Source: Pseudarthrobacter sp. W1I19
Lineage (GTDB): Bacteria > Actinomycetota > Actinomycetes > Actinomycetales > Micrococcaceae
Direction: 5' to 3'
Assembly (NCBI RefSeq): GCF_030817835.1
Contig: NZ_JAUSZR010000001.1
Coordinates: 1,426,001 to 1,490,000, forward strand
DNA length: 64,000 bases
Shown here: positions 23,685 through 32,864 of the stretch, one piece after another
Position numbering within the stretch: the stretch's first letter is position 1
Layout of the letters: each line of letters begins with the position of its first letter
The notes under the pieces: generated by a model
What the model was told of the DNA's origin: nothing
Database searches by the model: none
What the model saw: the letters and a program-made list of their open reading frames with translations, nothing else
Made by a program: the position numbers and the translations under genes

Positions 23685-24032
23685 TTGTTAATCATTGTTC
23701 AACTTGTTCTCGTTGTTGCCGTCATGGTGGTTTCGCTCGCCCTGATGCGCGGCGGATCCAACGCCAGGCACCTTGCCGTTCGACGCATGCTGCTGATGAT
23801 CTTCGCGGTAGTCGCGGCGCTGTCCGTTTTCTTCCCGGATGCACTCACCCGGGTGGCGCTATTCCTCGGCATCGGTCGTGGCACAGACCTCGTTCTCTAT
23901 GGTGCGGTCGTTTCATTGTTCGTCTTTATGGCGACGACGTACCAGCGCTTCCGGCATGCTGAAAATGCGCTGACGAAGCTGTCGCGGCGTATCGCGATCG
24001 ACGAGGCGCCCAAGCCGGGGGAGCTTGTCTAG
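23685..24032 (+). CDS. DUF2304 small membrane protein
   Basis: A 115-residue protein with three hydrophobic helices (about 2-20, 32-50 and 66-84) and a charged cytoplasmic tail (FRHAENALTKLSRRIA), the standard DUF2304 layout. The start is a TTG at 23685 with AAGGTG about 8 nt upstream. It follows the GT2 gene by 32 nt and its stop codon overlaps the next gene's GTG by one base, so the three are one operon. DUF2304 proteins have no proven activity; the constant pairing with GT2 enzymes suggests a membrane anchor or flippase-like partner. Confidence 0.82.
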   Translation: MLIIVQLVLVVAVMVVSLALMRGGSNARHLAVRRMLLMIFAVVAALSVFFPDALTRVALFLGIGRGTDLVLYGAVVSLFVFMATTYQRFRHAENALTKLSRRIAIDEAPKPGELV

Positions 24033-25267
24033 TGAGGCAAGCCGGTAGCGTATCCACCCAGGCCGGAAGTGGAGGATCACGCGCCGAGCAGTCGGGGCCA
24101 AGGCCCCGGTTCGGGAAAGCGCTTGACCCAAGAAACAACAGCATGAACATGATCCGCTTGGGTCTCGCCGCGCTGGTGCTCTTCGCCCACAGTTTCTACC
24201 TGGCCGGAGCGGGGGAAGGGCCCCATGTCCGGGGCGAAAACCTCGGTGGGTGGGCCGTCGCCGGATTCTTTGGGCTCAGCGGGTTCCTCATCACGGGTAG
24301 CCGCTTTACGAACGGGCTGGGAGAATATCTGGTCCATCGAGTGGCACGCATCTACCCGGCGTTCCTCGTCTGCCTCGTGGTGACTGTCGCTGTATTCGCG
24401 CCGCTTGGTTATGTGCACCAGAACGGAACACTGGCCGGTTACTGGACAACGGAGACCACTCCACTCAGGTTCGTGTTTTCGAACTTGTTCCTCGAGATGA
24501 AAAACTACGACGTTGCCTTCACGCCCGCCGTTGTTCCCTTCGCTGGCTCCTGGAACGGATCGTTGTGGAGCCTTTATTACGAATTCCTCTGCTATCTGGT
24601 CATTGCCGCTATTGGAGGAATAGCCTGGGTCCGGCGTTCGCCATTGCCCCTGGCGCTGGCTTTTGCAGTGAGCGTCATTGTCTACGCCAATTTGCCTGCG
24701 ATCACGCCCTTGCTCGCGGACACCAACTTCGCCCTGCTGGCGAAGTTGCTGCCTTTCTTTCTGGGCGGAGCAGTCATCCAGGCATTGTCCAAGTGGATCG
24801 GACTGCATTGGGCAGGCGGCCTTGGATCGATCTTTGGCGCGGTGCTCTGCGTCGCCCTCGTTCCTACGTGGGGCGGCCAACTTGCCGCACCGCTTATTGC
24901 TTACGGCTTACTGTGGGTCTCGTCCGTGCTGCCGTCCCCGCGGCTGGTTCGCGTTCATGATGTTTCTTATGGGTTCTATATCTACGCTTGGCCAGTACAA
25001 CAGCTACTCGCGCTCTACGGCGTGCACAACCGGGGAATGGCCGTCTACATCCTCTCGTCCGGTGCCGGAACGCTCGTACTCGCTCTCGCAAGCTGGCTTC
25101 TTGTTGAGCGACCTGTCATGCGGGCCGTCCGCCGCCGGCGCAAGACTTCATCCGTTCCAGCGGCCGTAGGGGGCGCAGCACCTGCAACCGGAACGGGGAA
25201 CCAGCCGGAGACTGCAGGGCCGCAGGCGCAGCCGGAATCAGAGGCAGCGGTGGCCGGGAAGGCCTGA
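24032..25267 (+). CDS. Acyltransferase family 3 (OafA/YrhL-like) membrane protein
   Basis: A 411-residue integral membrane O-acyltransferase, likely acetylating an exported glycan. About ten hydrophobic helices span residues 40-365. The first conserved block is MNMIRLGLAALVLFAHSF, with the essential histidine of this family, and GLSGFLITGSRF follows. The last 50 residues are a charged, alanine- and proline-rich cytoplasmic tail. The GTG at 24032 overlaps the DUF2304 stop codon and has GGGGAG 8 nt upstream; an internal ATG (24143) would still keep the domain. Its operon with a GT2 enzyme places it in surface-polysaccharide decoration. Acetyl-CoA as donor is the family norm, not shown here. Confidence 0.85.
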   Translation: MRQAGSVSTQAGSGGSRAEQSGPRPRFGKALDPRNNSMNMIRLGLAALVLFAHSFYLAGAGEGPHVRGENLGGWAVAGFFGLSGFLITGSRFTNGLGEYLVHRVARIYPAFLVCLVVTVAVFAPLGYVHQNGTLAGYWTTETTPLRFVFSNLFLEMKNYDVAFTPAVVPFAGSWNGSLWSLYYEFLCYLVIAAIGGIAWVRRSPLPLALAFAVSVIVYANLPAITPLLADTNFALLAKLLPFFLGGAVIQALSKWIGLHWAGGLGSIFGAVLCVALVPTWGGQLAAPLIAYGLLWVSSVLPSPRLVRVHDVSYGFYIYAWPVQQLLALYGVHNRGMAVYILSSGAGTLVLALASWLLVERPVMRAVRRRRKTSSVPAAVGGAAPATGTGNQPETAGPQAQPESEAAVAGKA

Positions 25268-25313
25268 TCTTTGCTGTCTTCCCCCCACCCGGCCCGTTCG
25301 GCACGGCAAACAA

Positions 25314-25352
25314 AAGCAGCGGGAGTGTGGCCGTAGCCCACTCCCGCTGCTT
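25314..25352. terminator. Bidirectional terminator between acyltransferase and epimerase genes
   Basis: A 14-bp stem (25314-25327 with 25339-25352, AAGCAGCGGGAGTG and complement) with an 11-nt loop. A-rich sequence lies on the left and TT on the right, so it can end transcription from both sides. Confidence 0.85.
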
Positions 25353-25367
25353 GCCGGTCCTGCCGGC

Positions 25368-26477
25368 CTAGAGGGCTGCTTCCGCCGGCAACCGTCCGTC
25401 AATCCACTCGGCAAGGCGGGAAATGCCAGCTTCAAGATCGTAGCGAGGCTCCCAGGGGAGCTGAGCCTTTGCCGGCTCCACATCGGCCCAGGCATGCCGG
25501 ACGTCCCCTTGGCGGAACTGCCCCGTAACGTGGGGTTCCGGGGCTCCGTAGTAGCGGCTGATGATTTCAGCGGCAGTCCGGATGGTCTGGAACTCTCCGG
25601 AACCTATGTCCAGTGCTCCATCATGTGCCTTTTCAGCCACAGCTGCGGCAACAACCGCAGCTGCAACGTCATCGATCAAAACGAAGTCGCGACGGACTTC
25701 ACCGTCTTCATACAACGGGATGGATTTGCCGGCCTTGGCCATGCGGCAGAAAAGGGACATGATCCCGGTGTAGGGGTTGATCAGGGACTGGCCGGGCCCG
25801 TAGACATTCTGAAGACGCAGGACAGCAGCTTCCACTCCATACGATTTCGACCAGGACTCCAGGATGTTCTCCTGGGCGAGCTTGGTGGACCCATAGACGC
25901 TGACTGGAGCGGGTGCGACAGCGGCGGCCGACATCGCGACGGGGTGGGCGTCGGGGAAGTCCCACTGAGAGCGGGACAATATTTCATTCGAACGCTGGCC
26001 GGGGTAGAAAACGTGTCCATCGACGTCGGACTTCCACGCGCCTTCGCCGTATACGGCCCTGCTGCTGGTCAGAACGATTCGCCGCGGCAGTTTCCCGCTG
26101 CGGTTGAGCCCGTCAAGCAGCTGGGTTGTTCCCACGACGTTGACCATGGCATGGCGCGTTGATTCCTCAAGGGACTGGCCTGTGCCCGTTTCAGCCGCAA
26201 GGTGAATAACGACGTCGGGGGCCACGGCCGGGAGTACGTCATCCCAGGTTTTTGCGTCAGTGATGTCTGCAACAATGAGCTCCACGCCGGGGTCAAGCTC
26301 CGCCGGCCGGGTTTGGCCGGAATGAATCTGCGGATGCAAATTGTCCAACGCGACGACCCTGTCAAAGGATGCCACCAGTGCAGGAGAGATGGCACATCCG
26401 ATGAATCCGGCACCTCCTGTGACGAGGACGGTACCCCGGTTGGCGGGAGACGTATTCGTGGACGACGGCTGGGTCAC
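25368..26477 (-). CDS. NAD-dependent nucleotide-sugar epimerase/dehydratase (extended SDR)
   Basis: A 369-residue extended SDR enzyme. [11 protein letters not shown] binds NAD, IHLAAETGTGQSLEES and LTSSRAVYGEG follow, and the catalytic pair is in VYGSTKLAQEN. LRLQNVYGPGQSLINPYTG and RRDFVLIDDVA are typical of the UDP-glucose or dTDP-L-rhamnose 4-epimerase branch. The GTG at 26477 is preferred: AAAGG lies 8 nt upstream and the Rossmann fold starts soon after; an open frame continues to 26822 but overlaps the upstream glycosyltransferase gene. A dTDP-L-rhamnose or dTDP-6-deoxy-talose role is possible given the rml genes, but the substrate is not determined. Confidence 0.85.
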   Translation of the reverse strand: MTQPSSTNTSPANRGTVLVTGGAGFIGCAISPALVASFDRVVALDNLHPQIHSGQTRPAELDPGVELIVADITDAKTWDDVLPAVAPDVVIHLAAETGTGQSLEESTRHAMVNVVGTTQLLDGLNRSGKLPRRIVLTSSRAVYGEGAWKSDVDGHVFYPGQRSNEILSRSQWDFPDAHPVAMSAAAVAPAPVSVYGSTKLAQENILESWSKSYGVEAAVLRLQNVYGPGQSLINPYTGIMSLFCRMAKAGKSIPLYEDGEVRRDFVLIDDVAAAVVAAAVAEKAHDGALDIGSGEFQTIRTAAEIISRYYGAPEPHVTGQFRQGDVRHAWADVEPAKAQLPWEPRYDLEAGISRLAEWIDGRLPAEAAL

Positions 26478-26538
26478 AGGTAAAGCCTTTCTAGGGCGGA
26501 CATCTTCAGCGTCCAGTTTCTCACAGGATAGCCACGGG

Positions 26539-27426
26539 TCAGGAGCCGAAGGCGTGCCTGGCAGTTGCCCTGATCGCCTTCGTGTTGCGGGAGAATACAG
26601 CGGCCGGCAACAGAGTGAGTGCGTGAAGCCGTGATGTCCAGCGGATCCTTGCCGCTGCGGCTGCCTTGTTCCAACCTTTGTCACGGCAGAGTCCCTCGGC
26701 AATCCGCGCATATTCACGGTCTCCGGCGAACCGGGTTCCGTCCGACAATGTAGCGGCCGAAGCGCTCTCTGAGTGGCGCCTGTAGGAAAAGGCCAGTGTC
26801 GGTACATGGACGAGTGAGGCACCTTGGAGCACCATGTCCATCACCAGCGCCAGATCCTGCACAATGGGAAGCCCGTCCCGGAAGTTGACCTGCCGGATAG
26901 CGTCCGTACGGAATGCAAGCGACGGCCAATACAGCCAGTTTCCTCCAAGCAGGCTCACTGCCAGAGGTTCGCCGGACAGTACTGTCGGCGAGGTGGTCTT
27001 CGGGCCCACGAACTTTCGTTTCACGGAATCGGCGAGCGACCGCACCACCTGTCCGGTCTCGTCGATGACCTGGACACCGGGCTGTATCACTGAAGCATCG
27101 GGAAAATCGGTGTGTGCCCTGAGAACAACATCGACGTAGTTCGGCAGCAGTACGTCGTCGCAGCCGAGGATGACCATGAGTTCCTCCGAAGCCTGACTGA
27201 CGCAGGTCCGGTAGTTTTCGGTGATCCCCTTGTTGGTTTCGTTGCGCTTGTACGTGACCCGTTCGTCGTCAATGGTTGCGAAGTACTCGCGGACTGTCGG
27301 ATCGGGGTAGCAGTCGTCGATGACGGTAAGGAGCCAGTCCGGATTTTCCTGGGCCAGGACGCTGGCCACAGTCTCTTTGAGCAAGGCCGGATCGCCCCAG
27401 TAGGGGACAAAGATATCGAGCGGCAT
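26539..27426 (-). CDS. Family 2 glycosyltransferase
   Basis: A 295-residue GT-A glycosyltransferase with IFVPYWGDPALLKETVASV, the nucleotide-binding TVIDDCYPD, and ILGCDDVLLPNYV in the DxD position. FRDGLPIVQDLALVMDMV supplies the acidic base region. The product resembles rhamnosyl- or other hexosyltransferases of wall-polysaccharide clusters; no linkage can be deduced. The ATG at 27426 yields the standard N-terminus (MPLDIFVPYW); upstream in-frame residues to 27519 are not family-like. The epimerase gene follows after 61 nt on the same strand. The 158-bp gap upstream separates it from the divergent flippase gene. Confidence 0.85.
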   Translation of the reverse strand: MPLDIFVPYWGDPALLKETVASVLAQENPDWLLTVIDDCYPDPTVREYFATIDDERVTYKRNETNKGITENYRTCVSQASEELMVILGCDDVLLPNYVDVVLRAHTDFPDASVIQPGVQVIDETGQVVRSLADSVKRKFVGPKTTSPTVLSGEPLAVSLLGGNWLYWPSLAFRTDAIRQVNFRDGLPIVQDLALVMDMVLQGASLVHVPTLAFSYRRHSESASAATLSDGTRFAGDREYARIAEGLCRDKGWNKAAAAARIRWTSRLHALTLLPAAVFSRNTKAIRATARHAFGS

Positions 27427-27584
27427 TTTCCAACTTCCCAGTATGGCGGGAGCTCTCCAGAGCTCATGCAGAGGTGCCAAGACGGCAGCGGCGATTGAGT
27501 GCGGGCCCGTCTCCAACACTAATATGTTGCCATGACTTCCCTAGTTAGCCGGCAATTACACCCTTTGGCACAAATGGTCAACGG

Positions 27585-28871
27585 ATGACCCGCATCGAGG
27601 GGAACTCCTCACATAAGTCAACGATAGCCGGACGTCAGGCCGCGTCGGTAGGGCTTGCTTCCCTGGCGTCGGCGGCTGCAGGCTACCTTGTCATCTGGTT
27701 CGTGCCCAGAGTTTTGAACAAGGCTGACAACGCCGAATTCCTGGCATTCTGGTCTGCCCTCTTCCTCCTCTTCGGGATACTGGGCGGCCTGCAGACAGAA
27801 ATCCTGCGTTACGTGACAGCTCATACTGCTGATCCGGCACCGCAACGGACTGGGTCGGAACATCAGAAATCCGTGCCGCTGTTCTTCGTTGTCCTCACCC
27901 TCTCAGGAACCCTGGCAGTCCTCATCGTGCTGTCTTCGATGCTGTGGGGCCCGGCGGTCTTGGGGCCGAACTGGCTTGCCCTTGTTCTGGTCCTTGCAGG
28001 GGCATGCATTGCATTTTCTATCCACGCCGCTTTAGCCGGCGTCCTCAGCGGACGTCATTTCTGGGGTAATTTTTCCGCACTCGTGGCATCCGAATCCTGT
28101 TTTAGGCTTCTGCTGGTGTTGCTCGTCGGAATAATTGCCGGGTCCACTGCAGGCCTTGCCGCTGCAGCGGCCGCGGGAGCCTGCGCCTGGGCAATTGTTT
28201 CCGTGTTCAGTCCGCAGTTGCGTGCTGCCTTTCGGCAGCCCTTGGCTGTACCCGTGTGGGAGTTTGCCCGGAAGGTAGGCCACGCGAGCGTTTCCACGTC
28301 TGCCAGTGCGACGCTTGTGGTGGGCTTTCCGATTCTCTACAGAATCACGACGCCGGCGGATGTCTACCTTGCGTCGGCGCCCCTGCTCCTTGCAATTCTC
28401 CTCACGAGGGCTCCGCTCATGGTGCCCTTGGGGACGTTCCAAAACGTGGCTATCGCGCATTTCGTCAGGCATAGGAGCCGGGGGCTGGCAGCGCTTCGGC
28501 CCATCGCCCTCGCCATTGCCGGCGTTGCAGCTGTCGGGGCCGCTGCAGCTTATTTCATTGGTCCCTGGCTAATGGTGCTGCTGTTTGGTTCCGAGTACCA
28601 CGTCGCGCCGTGGGTCCTGGCGGGTCTGACAGTGGCTGCGGCAGTGCTTGCGCTGCTGACGCTTACTGGCGGCATGTGCGTTGCCTTGAACAGGCACCAT
28701 GTATCGTCAACCGGTTGGCTGGTCGCCAGCGCTGTATCGCTGCTGGTCCTGGTATTGCCACTGGATGCCGACGTGCGTGCCGTGCTGTCCTTGCTTGCCG
28801 GTCCACTGCTTGGCGTAGTCATCCACACGCTCTCGCTCTCGCGGTCACAGCCCGCGGCGGCTTCTTCCTAG
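27585..28871 (+). CDS. Polysaccharide flippase-like polytopic membrane protein
   Basis: A 428-residue protein with about 12 hydrophobic segments in six pairs, the pattern of the MOP/Wzx superfamily. GRQAASVGLASLASAAAGYLVIW at the N-terminus and the short basic loops between helices fit a lipid-linked oligosaccharide flippase, but sequence identity to named Wzx proteins cannot be judged by eye. The ATG at 27585 has only a weak upstream purine run (ACGG). It is divergent from the GT2 gene at 27426 and ends at a strong hairpin (28911-28947). Together with the separate Wzm/Wzt exporter this suggests two independent glycan export routes in the cluster. Confidence 0.72.
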   Translation: MTRIEGNSSHKSTIAGRQAASVGLASLASAAAGYLVIWFVPRVLNKADNAEFLAFWSALFLLFGILGGLQTEILRYVTAHTADPAPQRTGSEHQKSVPLFFVVLTLSGTLAVLIVLSSMLWGPAVLGPNWLALVLVLAGACIAFSIHAALAGVLSGRHFWGNFSALVASESCFRLLLVLLVGIIAGSTAGLAAAAAAGACAWAIVSVFSPQLRAAFRQPLAVPVWEFARKVGHASVSTSASATLVVGFPILYRITTPADVYLASAPLLLAILLTRAPLMVPLGTFQNVAIAHFVRHRSRGLAALRPIALAIAGVAAVGAAAAYFIGPWLMVLLFGSEYHVAPWVLAGLTVAAAVLALLTLTGGMCVALNRHHVSSTGWLVASAVSLLVLVLPLDADVRAVLSLLAGPLLGVVIHTLSLSRSQPAAASS

Positions 28872-28910
28872 AAGACGCGGGCGGGTTCCGGGCAAGACGG
28901 TTCACAGCAA

Positions 28911-28947
28911 GATGCGGGGCCCATCCCGGTGGAGTGGGCCCCGCATC
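28911..28947. terminator. Bidirectional terminator between flippase and lysozyme genes
   Basis: A 13-bp perfect stem (28911-28923 with 28935-28947, GATGCGGGGCCCA and complement) around an 11-nt loop, in the gap between two converging genes. The T tract is poor, so its strength rests on the stem. Confidence 0.75.
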
Positions 28948-28976
28948 TGCAAGCACGGTAGTTAGCGCGCCGCCGC

Positions 28977-31694
28977 CTAGTACCGCCTGATGGTGTAACC
29001 GGCGGCAGGACTCCAAGTGATGGAGCCGCCTTGGAAGTTTTGCCAACATTCAGTGGCACTGCAGGTTTCGCTGTTTGTCGGGAAGCCAAAGAACCCGGTT
29101 TGCGCGCCATTGGACCGCCACAGGCCGCCAATGCCGCTGTTGTACACGGCGCCCATGCCAACTCCTGAGGCCCACAGTATTTCGCCTCCGACGAAGCTTT
29201 GCGTGCAAGACGTTGCGCCGCACGTTTCTGACGCCGTCGGGAATCCCAGTCGACTTGATTCTGCACCCATCGAAGCCCACAAGGCACCGATGCCGCCCTT
29301 GTAGACGGCTACCGCGCCGGTGTTCCGGGACCAGAGAACGTCGCCGCCTCGAAAGCTTTGCTTACAGGAGTCGATGCCGCACGTTTCGTTGCTGGTTGGG
29401 TAGCCGAGCCGGCTTGAAGACGCCCCCAAAGCACGCCACAGATTGCCAATGCTTCCCGTATATATGGCCCACTGGCCCGTTTCGGGAGTCCAATAGATGG
29501 TGCCGCCCTTGAAGGATTGCAGGCAGGCGGTGCCGGTGCATGACTCCTCGGCTGTTGGATAACCCAATCGAGCTTGCTGGCCACCCATGGAATTCCAAAG
29601 CGCCCCAATGCCGCTGTGCCACATCACGCCAAAGGCGGCTGAGATCGTATCCGGGTCCTTGAGGATCTTGGCCCGGGCAAAATCCTGGTAGCACTCTTTA
29701 CCGTTGCAGAACACGGTATCTGCCACGGGGGCTCCGAAGCGGCCGTTTTCTGCTTGGGACGTGTTCCACTTCTTGGAGATTTCGCCTGCAGCGACAATTT
29801 TCGCCCCGTAGTCCTGTGCCCAGAAAATTTCCCCGCCCGAAAACGCCTGGCGGCAGGAGGCGGCACCGCACGTCTCCGTCTTGGCCGGAGCGCCCACCTG
29901 GCTGAGCAAGCCCCCCTGGGCGCGCCATTTCCACCCGATGGAGGAGTTCCAGACCGGGACGGCGCCGGTAACAGCCGACCAGGCGAGTGATCCACCCTGG
30001 AAGTTTTGAATGCAGCCGCCGGAGTTGCACGACTCGTTATCGACGGGATACCCAAGCCTTCCGTTTTCCGCCCCGAGGGTGGTCCACATCGAACCTATGC
30101 CACTCTTTGTTACAGCCCAGGCGCCGGTAGCATCCGTCCAGATGATTTTCCCGCCCTGGAAGGCCTGTGTGCAGGCCGTCGCTGTGCACGATTCGGGTGC
30201 CGTGGGGTACCCAAGGCTGCTCGAGGGGCCTCCCATAGCCTGCCACCTGGTGCCAATGCCGCCACGGAATACGGGAACTGAAGGTGTCGCCGTGCTCCAA
30301 TAGACCGAGCCGCCTTGGAAGCTTTGCTGGCAAGCCGAGGTCGAACAGCTTTCGTCCGATGTTGGATAGCCCAGCCGGCCGTCTACGCCGCCCCATGAGC
30401 GCCACACCGAACCGATGGAACTGAAGTACACCGCGTTGGCACCTGTGGCGCCGCTCCAAAGGATCTGGCCGCCGTCGTACTGCCTGTAGCAGCCTCCGGC
30501 AGCCAGCCCGCAGTAGAGCGAGAGGGTTTGATTGCCGAGCCGGCTGGACGAGCCGCCCATATCCGTGTACTTGCGAAGAATTGGGTCAAAGCCCGATGCC
30601 AAGGCCTGGAGTTCGGGGTAGCTTCCGCTGAATACGTTGGAATCCCCAACGAAAGGACCCATGCTGCTGTACTGCCAGATGTCGTACTTTGCCCAACCGG
30701 CCGGCAGTGTTCCGGGGCTCACAGTACGGTAGGAAGCGATGTGCAGTGGTTGGTTACGGAATGCTGGCGTGTTTCCTGTGCATTGCGTCCACCAGTCGGT
30801 TGTGGTGTAAATCGCGGGATACCGCCCGGTCAGGGCATAGACGTTGTTCGAGAAGTCCGCGATCCAAAGGATCATGTCGCTTGCTGACATGTTGTAGCAG
30901 GTATTGCCAAGCGATGAATAGGGATTGTATTCGATGTCGAGCAGTGGAGGCAGCGTCCAGCCGTCCCCGCTCCAAGCACCACCATTCCTGACAAAGTAGG
31001 CTGCTTGAGCGGCGCCGGACGAGACGTTGGGGATGGCAAAGTGGTAAGCTCCGCGGATCATTCCGGCATTTCGCGCCCCACTGTACTGCCCTGCGAATTC
31101 GGGGTTGAGATATGTCGTGGCCTCTGAGGCCTTGACGTACGCGAATTGAGCACCCATATTCCGCTGCTGCTGCCAGTTCACTGCGCCCTGGTGGCTACTG
31201 ACATCCAGTCCCTGGATGCCAGGGGGCATGTAGGTATTTTCGGCTGAGAGGCTGTTCGGAGCAGATTGTTTTGTAAGCTTCTCCAGTCCCTGTCCCATGT
31301 GTGCGCCGTGGGCGCCCTGGGCTTCCTTCAGTCTGGTCAGCATGTCGTCCTGCAACGGGGATTCGCTGGCGGTTGGTGCGGGGCTGGCAGGAACAGACGC
31401 AATGGCTGTTCCCGGAACAGCTGGTGCCGATGTCGTGGCTGGCGTTACAGGGGCGATGGATTCCTGGGGGAGGGCCGTCTGCTCTCCAGCACTGACAGTG
31501 GGCGACGCCGAGGGGGACGTCATCAGCGGCGATGTGCTTCCCTGGCCGGATCCCGGCTGTTCCGCAGCGCTGGTCAGCGCCGCGGGAACGAGCAGGGACC
31601 CGACAAGTGAGGCAGTGAGAACCGCCGCTGCCAGCATGCGCCGGCCTTTTGAAGGATGGGCATCCTGAGAGGGATGAGGAGACTTGGGGCTCAT
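28977..31694 (-). CDS. Secreted GH25 lysozyme with ten LGFP-type repeats
   Basis: A 905-residue exported wall hydrolase. A signal peptide (charged start, hydrophobic core about 20-40, cut near TSAAEQP) is followed by a Ser/Thr/Pro-rich linker to about residue 110. A GH25 muramidase domain (about 163-360) has IQGLDVSSHQGAVNW and LLDIEYNPY, which hold the catalytic acids. The C-terminal 530 residues are ten repeats of about 54 residues, each with an LGYPT-like core, and nine carry a C-x4-C pair (for example ESCTATAC). LGFP repeats anchor proteins to the envelope in corynebacteria. The start has GGAG 8 nt upstream. It lies downstream of the gmd operon, 154 bp away, probably with its own promoter. 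Confidence 0.92.
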   Translation of the reverse strand: MSPKSPHPSQDAHPSKGRRMLAAAVLTASLVGSLLVPAALTSAAEQPGSGQGSTSPLMTSPSASPTVSAGEQTALPQESIAPVTPATTSAPAVPGTAIASVPASPAPTASESPLQDDMLTRLKEAQGAHGAHMGQGLEKLTKQSAPNSLSAENTYMPPGIQGLDVSSHQGAVNWQQQRNMGAQFAYVKASEATTYLNPEFAGQYSGARNAGMIRGAYHFAIPNVSSGAAQAAYFVRNGGAWSGDGWTLPPLLDIEYNPYSSLGNTCYNMSASDMILWIADFSNNVYALTGRYPAIYTTTDWWTQCTGNTPAFRNQPLHIASYRTVSPGTLPAGWAKYDIWQYSSMGPFVGDSNVFSGSYPELQALASGFDPILRKYTDMGGSSSRLGNQTLSLYCGLAAGGCYRQYDGGQILWSGATGANAVYFSSIGSVWRSWGGVDGRLGYPTSDESCSTSACQQSFQGGSVYWSTATPSVPVFRGGIGTRWQAMGGPSSSLGYPTAPESCTATACTQAFQGGKIIWTDATGAWAVTKSGIGSMWTTLGAENGRLGYPVDNESCNSGGCIQNFQGGSLAWSAVTGAVPVWNSSIGWKWRAQGGLLSQVGAPAKTETCGAASCRQAFSGGEIFWAQDYGAKIVAAGEISKKWNTSQAENGRFGAPVADTVFCNGKECYQDFARAKILKDPDTISAAFGVMWHSGIGALWNSMGGQQARLGYPTAEESCTGTACLQSFKGGTIYWTPETGQWAIYTGSIGNLWRALGASSSRLGYPTSNETCGIDSCKQSFRGGDVLWSRNTGAVAVYKGGIGALWASMGAESSRLGFPTASETCGATSCTQSFVGGEILWASGVGMGAVYNSGIGGLWRSNGAQTGFFGFPTNSETCSATECWQNFQGGSITWSPAAGYTIRRY
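28980..30580 (-). repeat. Tandem LGFP-like repeat array within the lysozyme gene
   Basis: About ten units of roughly 160 nt. They encode the pattern GxxxxRLGYPTxxESCxxxxCxQxFxGGxIxW. The sixth unit is the most diverged (QAENGRFGAPVADTVFC) and is slightly longer. The last unit is truncated after SITWSPAAGYTIRRY. The DNA copies are diverged, so the array is old rather than a fresh duplication. Confidence 0.85.
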
Positions 31695-31847
31695 TACTTA
31701 CTCCGGCCGGCAATGCACATATGGCGATTAGAATCGGGTCGTCATTTCCGACGCGGAGAAGTGAAATCCGTCCCCACAGCCTTTGTGACCCGGCCAATGT
31801 AGCACCAATGTTACGGATGTAACCAGAGTTGCCTGTTGATGCAAATG

Positions 31848-32864
31848 TTAAAGCTGTGGGGCTTTGTCCTTTGCCAGCAGATCCTCGTCGTTCCTCACCA
31901 TCGCCGCTACGAGGGACTCAAAGTCCATCGATGGCCGCCATCCCAGCTCGGAGGAGATTTTGGTGATGTCTCCCCTCATCTCAGCAGCATCACTGGGACG
32001 GGCCAGCGATTCGTCGAGCTCCACCACGGACCGCCAGTTGTCGATGCCAACCGCGGCAAAAGCGGCCTCCACAAAGTCCTGCACGGAATGGGAAACGCCG
32101 GTGGCCACCACAAAATCCGAAGGGTTGGCCGCGCTTACGATCCTTTCCATGGCGTCGACGAAGTCAGGCGCCCAGCCCCAGTCCCGCACAGCATCCAGGT
32201 TGCCCAAGGAAAGCTTGTCCAACTTGCCGGCTGCGATCGCGGCGGCCCCGGCGGTGATCTTGCGGGTCACGAATTTAGCCGGGCGGCGCACAGATTCGTG
32301 ATTGTAGAGAATCGCTGATGCTGCAAACATCCCGCGTCCCCGGTATACGTTGACCGCGTGATGGGCAAATGCTTTAGCAGCGCCGTATGGAGATACAGGG
32401 CTTATGGGCGTCCTTTCGTTCTGCGGCGCAGACTTTGCCTCTCCAAACAATTCGGCACTGGAAGCTTGAAGAAAGCGTATTTCCTTCCCGGTAGCCTGCT
32501 GCAGCTGCCACGTCGCCTCGAGCATGGAGACTACGGAAGCGCCGGAAACCAGTGCGGTCTCGTAGGGTTGCTGCCAGGACTGATACACAGAGCTGATGCC
32601 GCCCAGGTTGAACACCAGGTCCGGCCTGACAGATTTCAGGACTGAGCCCACGTCATGAGGCTGGGATAAATCGCCAAGGTGGTATTCAACCCCGTCAACG
32701 GTGGTCTCGCCGTCGTTGATGTGGGCCGGCACATGGCGGACGAGGCCATGCACCTCCCAACCCTGCGACATGAGCGATTCCGCCAGGTATGAACCGTCCT
32801 GCCCTGTTACGCCCGTAATGAATGCGGTGCCGGGACCTGTTCGAGCGTTGTTCTGCCGATTCAC
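31848..32864 (-). CDS. GDP-mannose 4,6-dehydratase paralogue (extended SDR)
   Basis: A 338-residue enzyme of the Gmd family. [17 protein letters not shown] is the Rossmann motif, [11 protein letters not shown] and [11 protein letters not shown] hold the catalytic Ser/Glu and Tyr/Lys, and [16 protein letters not shown] and [19 protein letters not shown] are Gmd hallmarks. It begins with GTG at 32864, overlapping the stop of the first gmd by 4 nt. Having two Gmd-like genes in tandem suggests either a second dehydratase or a reductase (Rmd-like) that makes GDP-D-rhamnose or a related 6-deoxyhexose; catalytic residues for a dehydratase are all kept, so I cannot choose. It ends 154 bp before the lysozyme start. 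Confidence 0.85.
   Translation of the reverse strand: MNRQNNARTGPGTAFITGVTGQDGSYLAESLMSQGWEVHGLVRHVPAHINDGETTVDGVEYHLGDLSQPHDVGSVLKSVRPDLVFNLGGISSVYQSWQQPYETALVSGASVVSMLEATWQLQQATGKEIRFLQASSAELFGEAKSAPQNERTPISPVSPYGAAKAFAHHAVNVYRGRGMFAASAILYNHESVRRPAKFVTRKITAGAAAIAAGKLDKLSLGNLDAVRDWGWAPDFVDAMERIVSAANPSDFVVATGVSHSVQDFVEAAFAAVGIDNWRSVVELDESLARPSDAAEMRGDITKISSELGWRPSMDFESLVAAMVRNDEDLLAKDKAPQL

Noticed and set aside
24032..24142. Alternative ATG at 24143 for the acyltransferase
   Set aside because: The upstream GTG has a good ribosome-binding site and overlaps the previous stop codon; the polar leader fits the family.
28977..30580. Repeat array considered as a possible CRISPR or satellite
   Set aside because: The units are about 160 nt, in frame, diverged and encode LGFP-type protein repeats.
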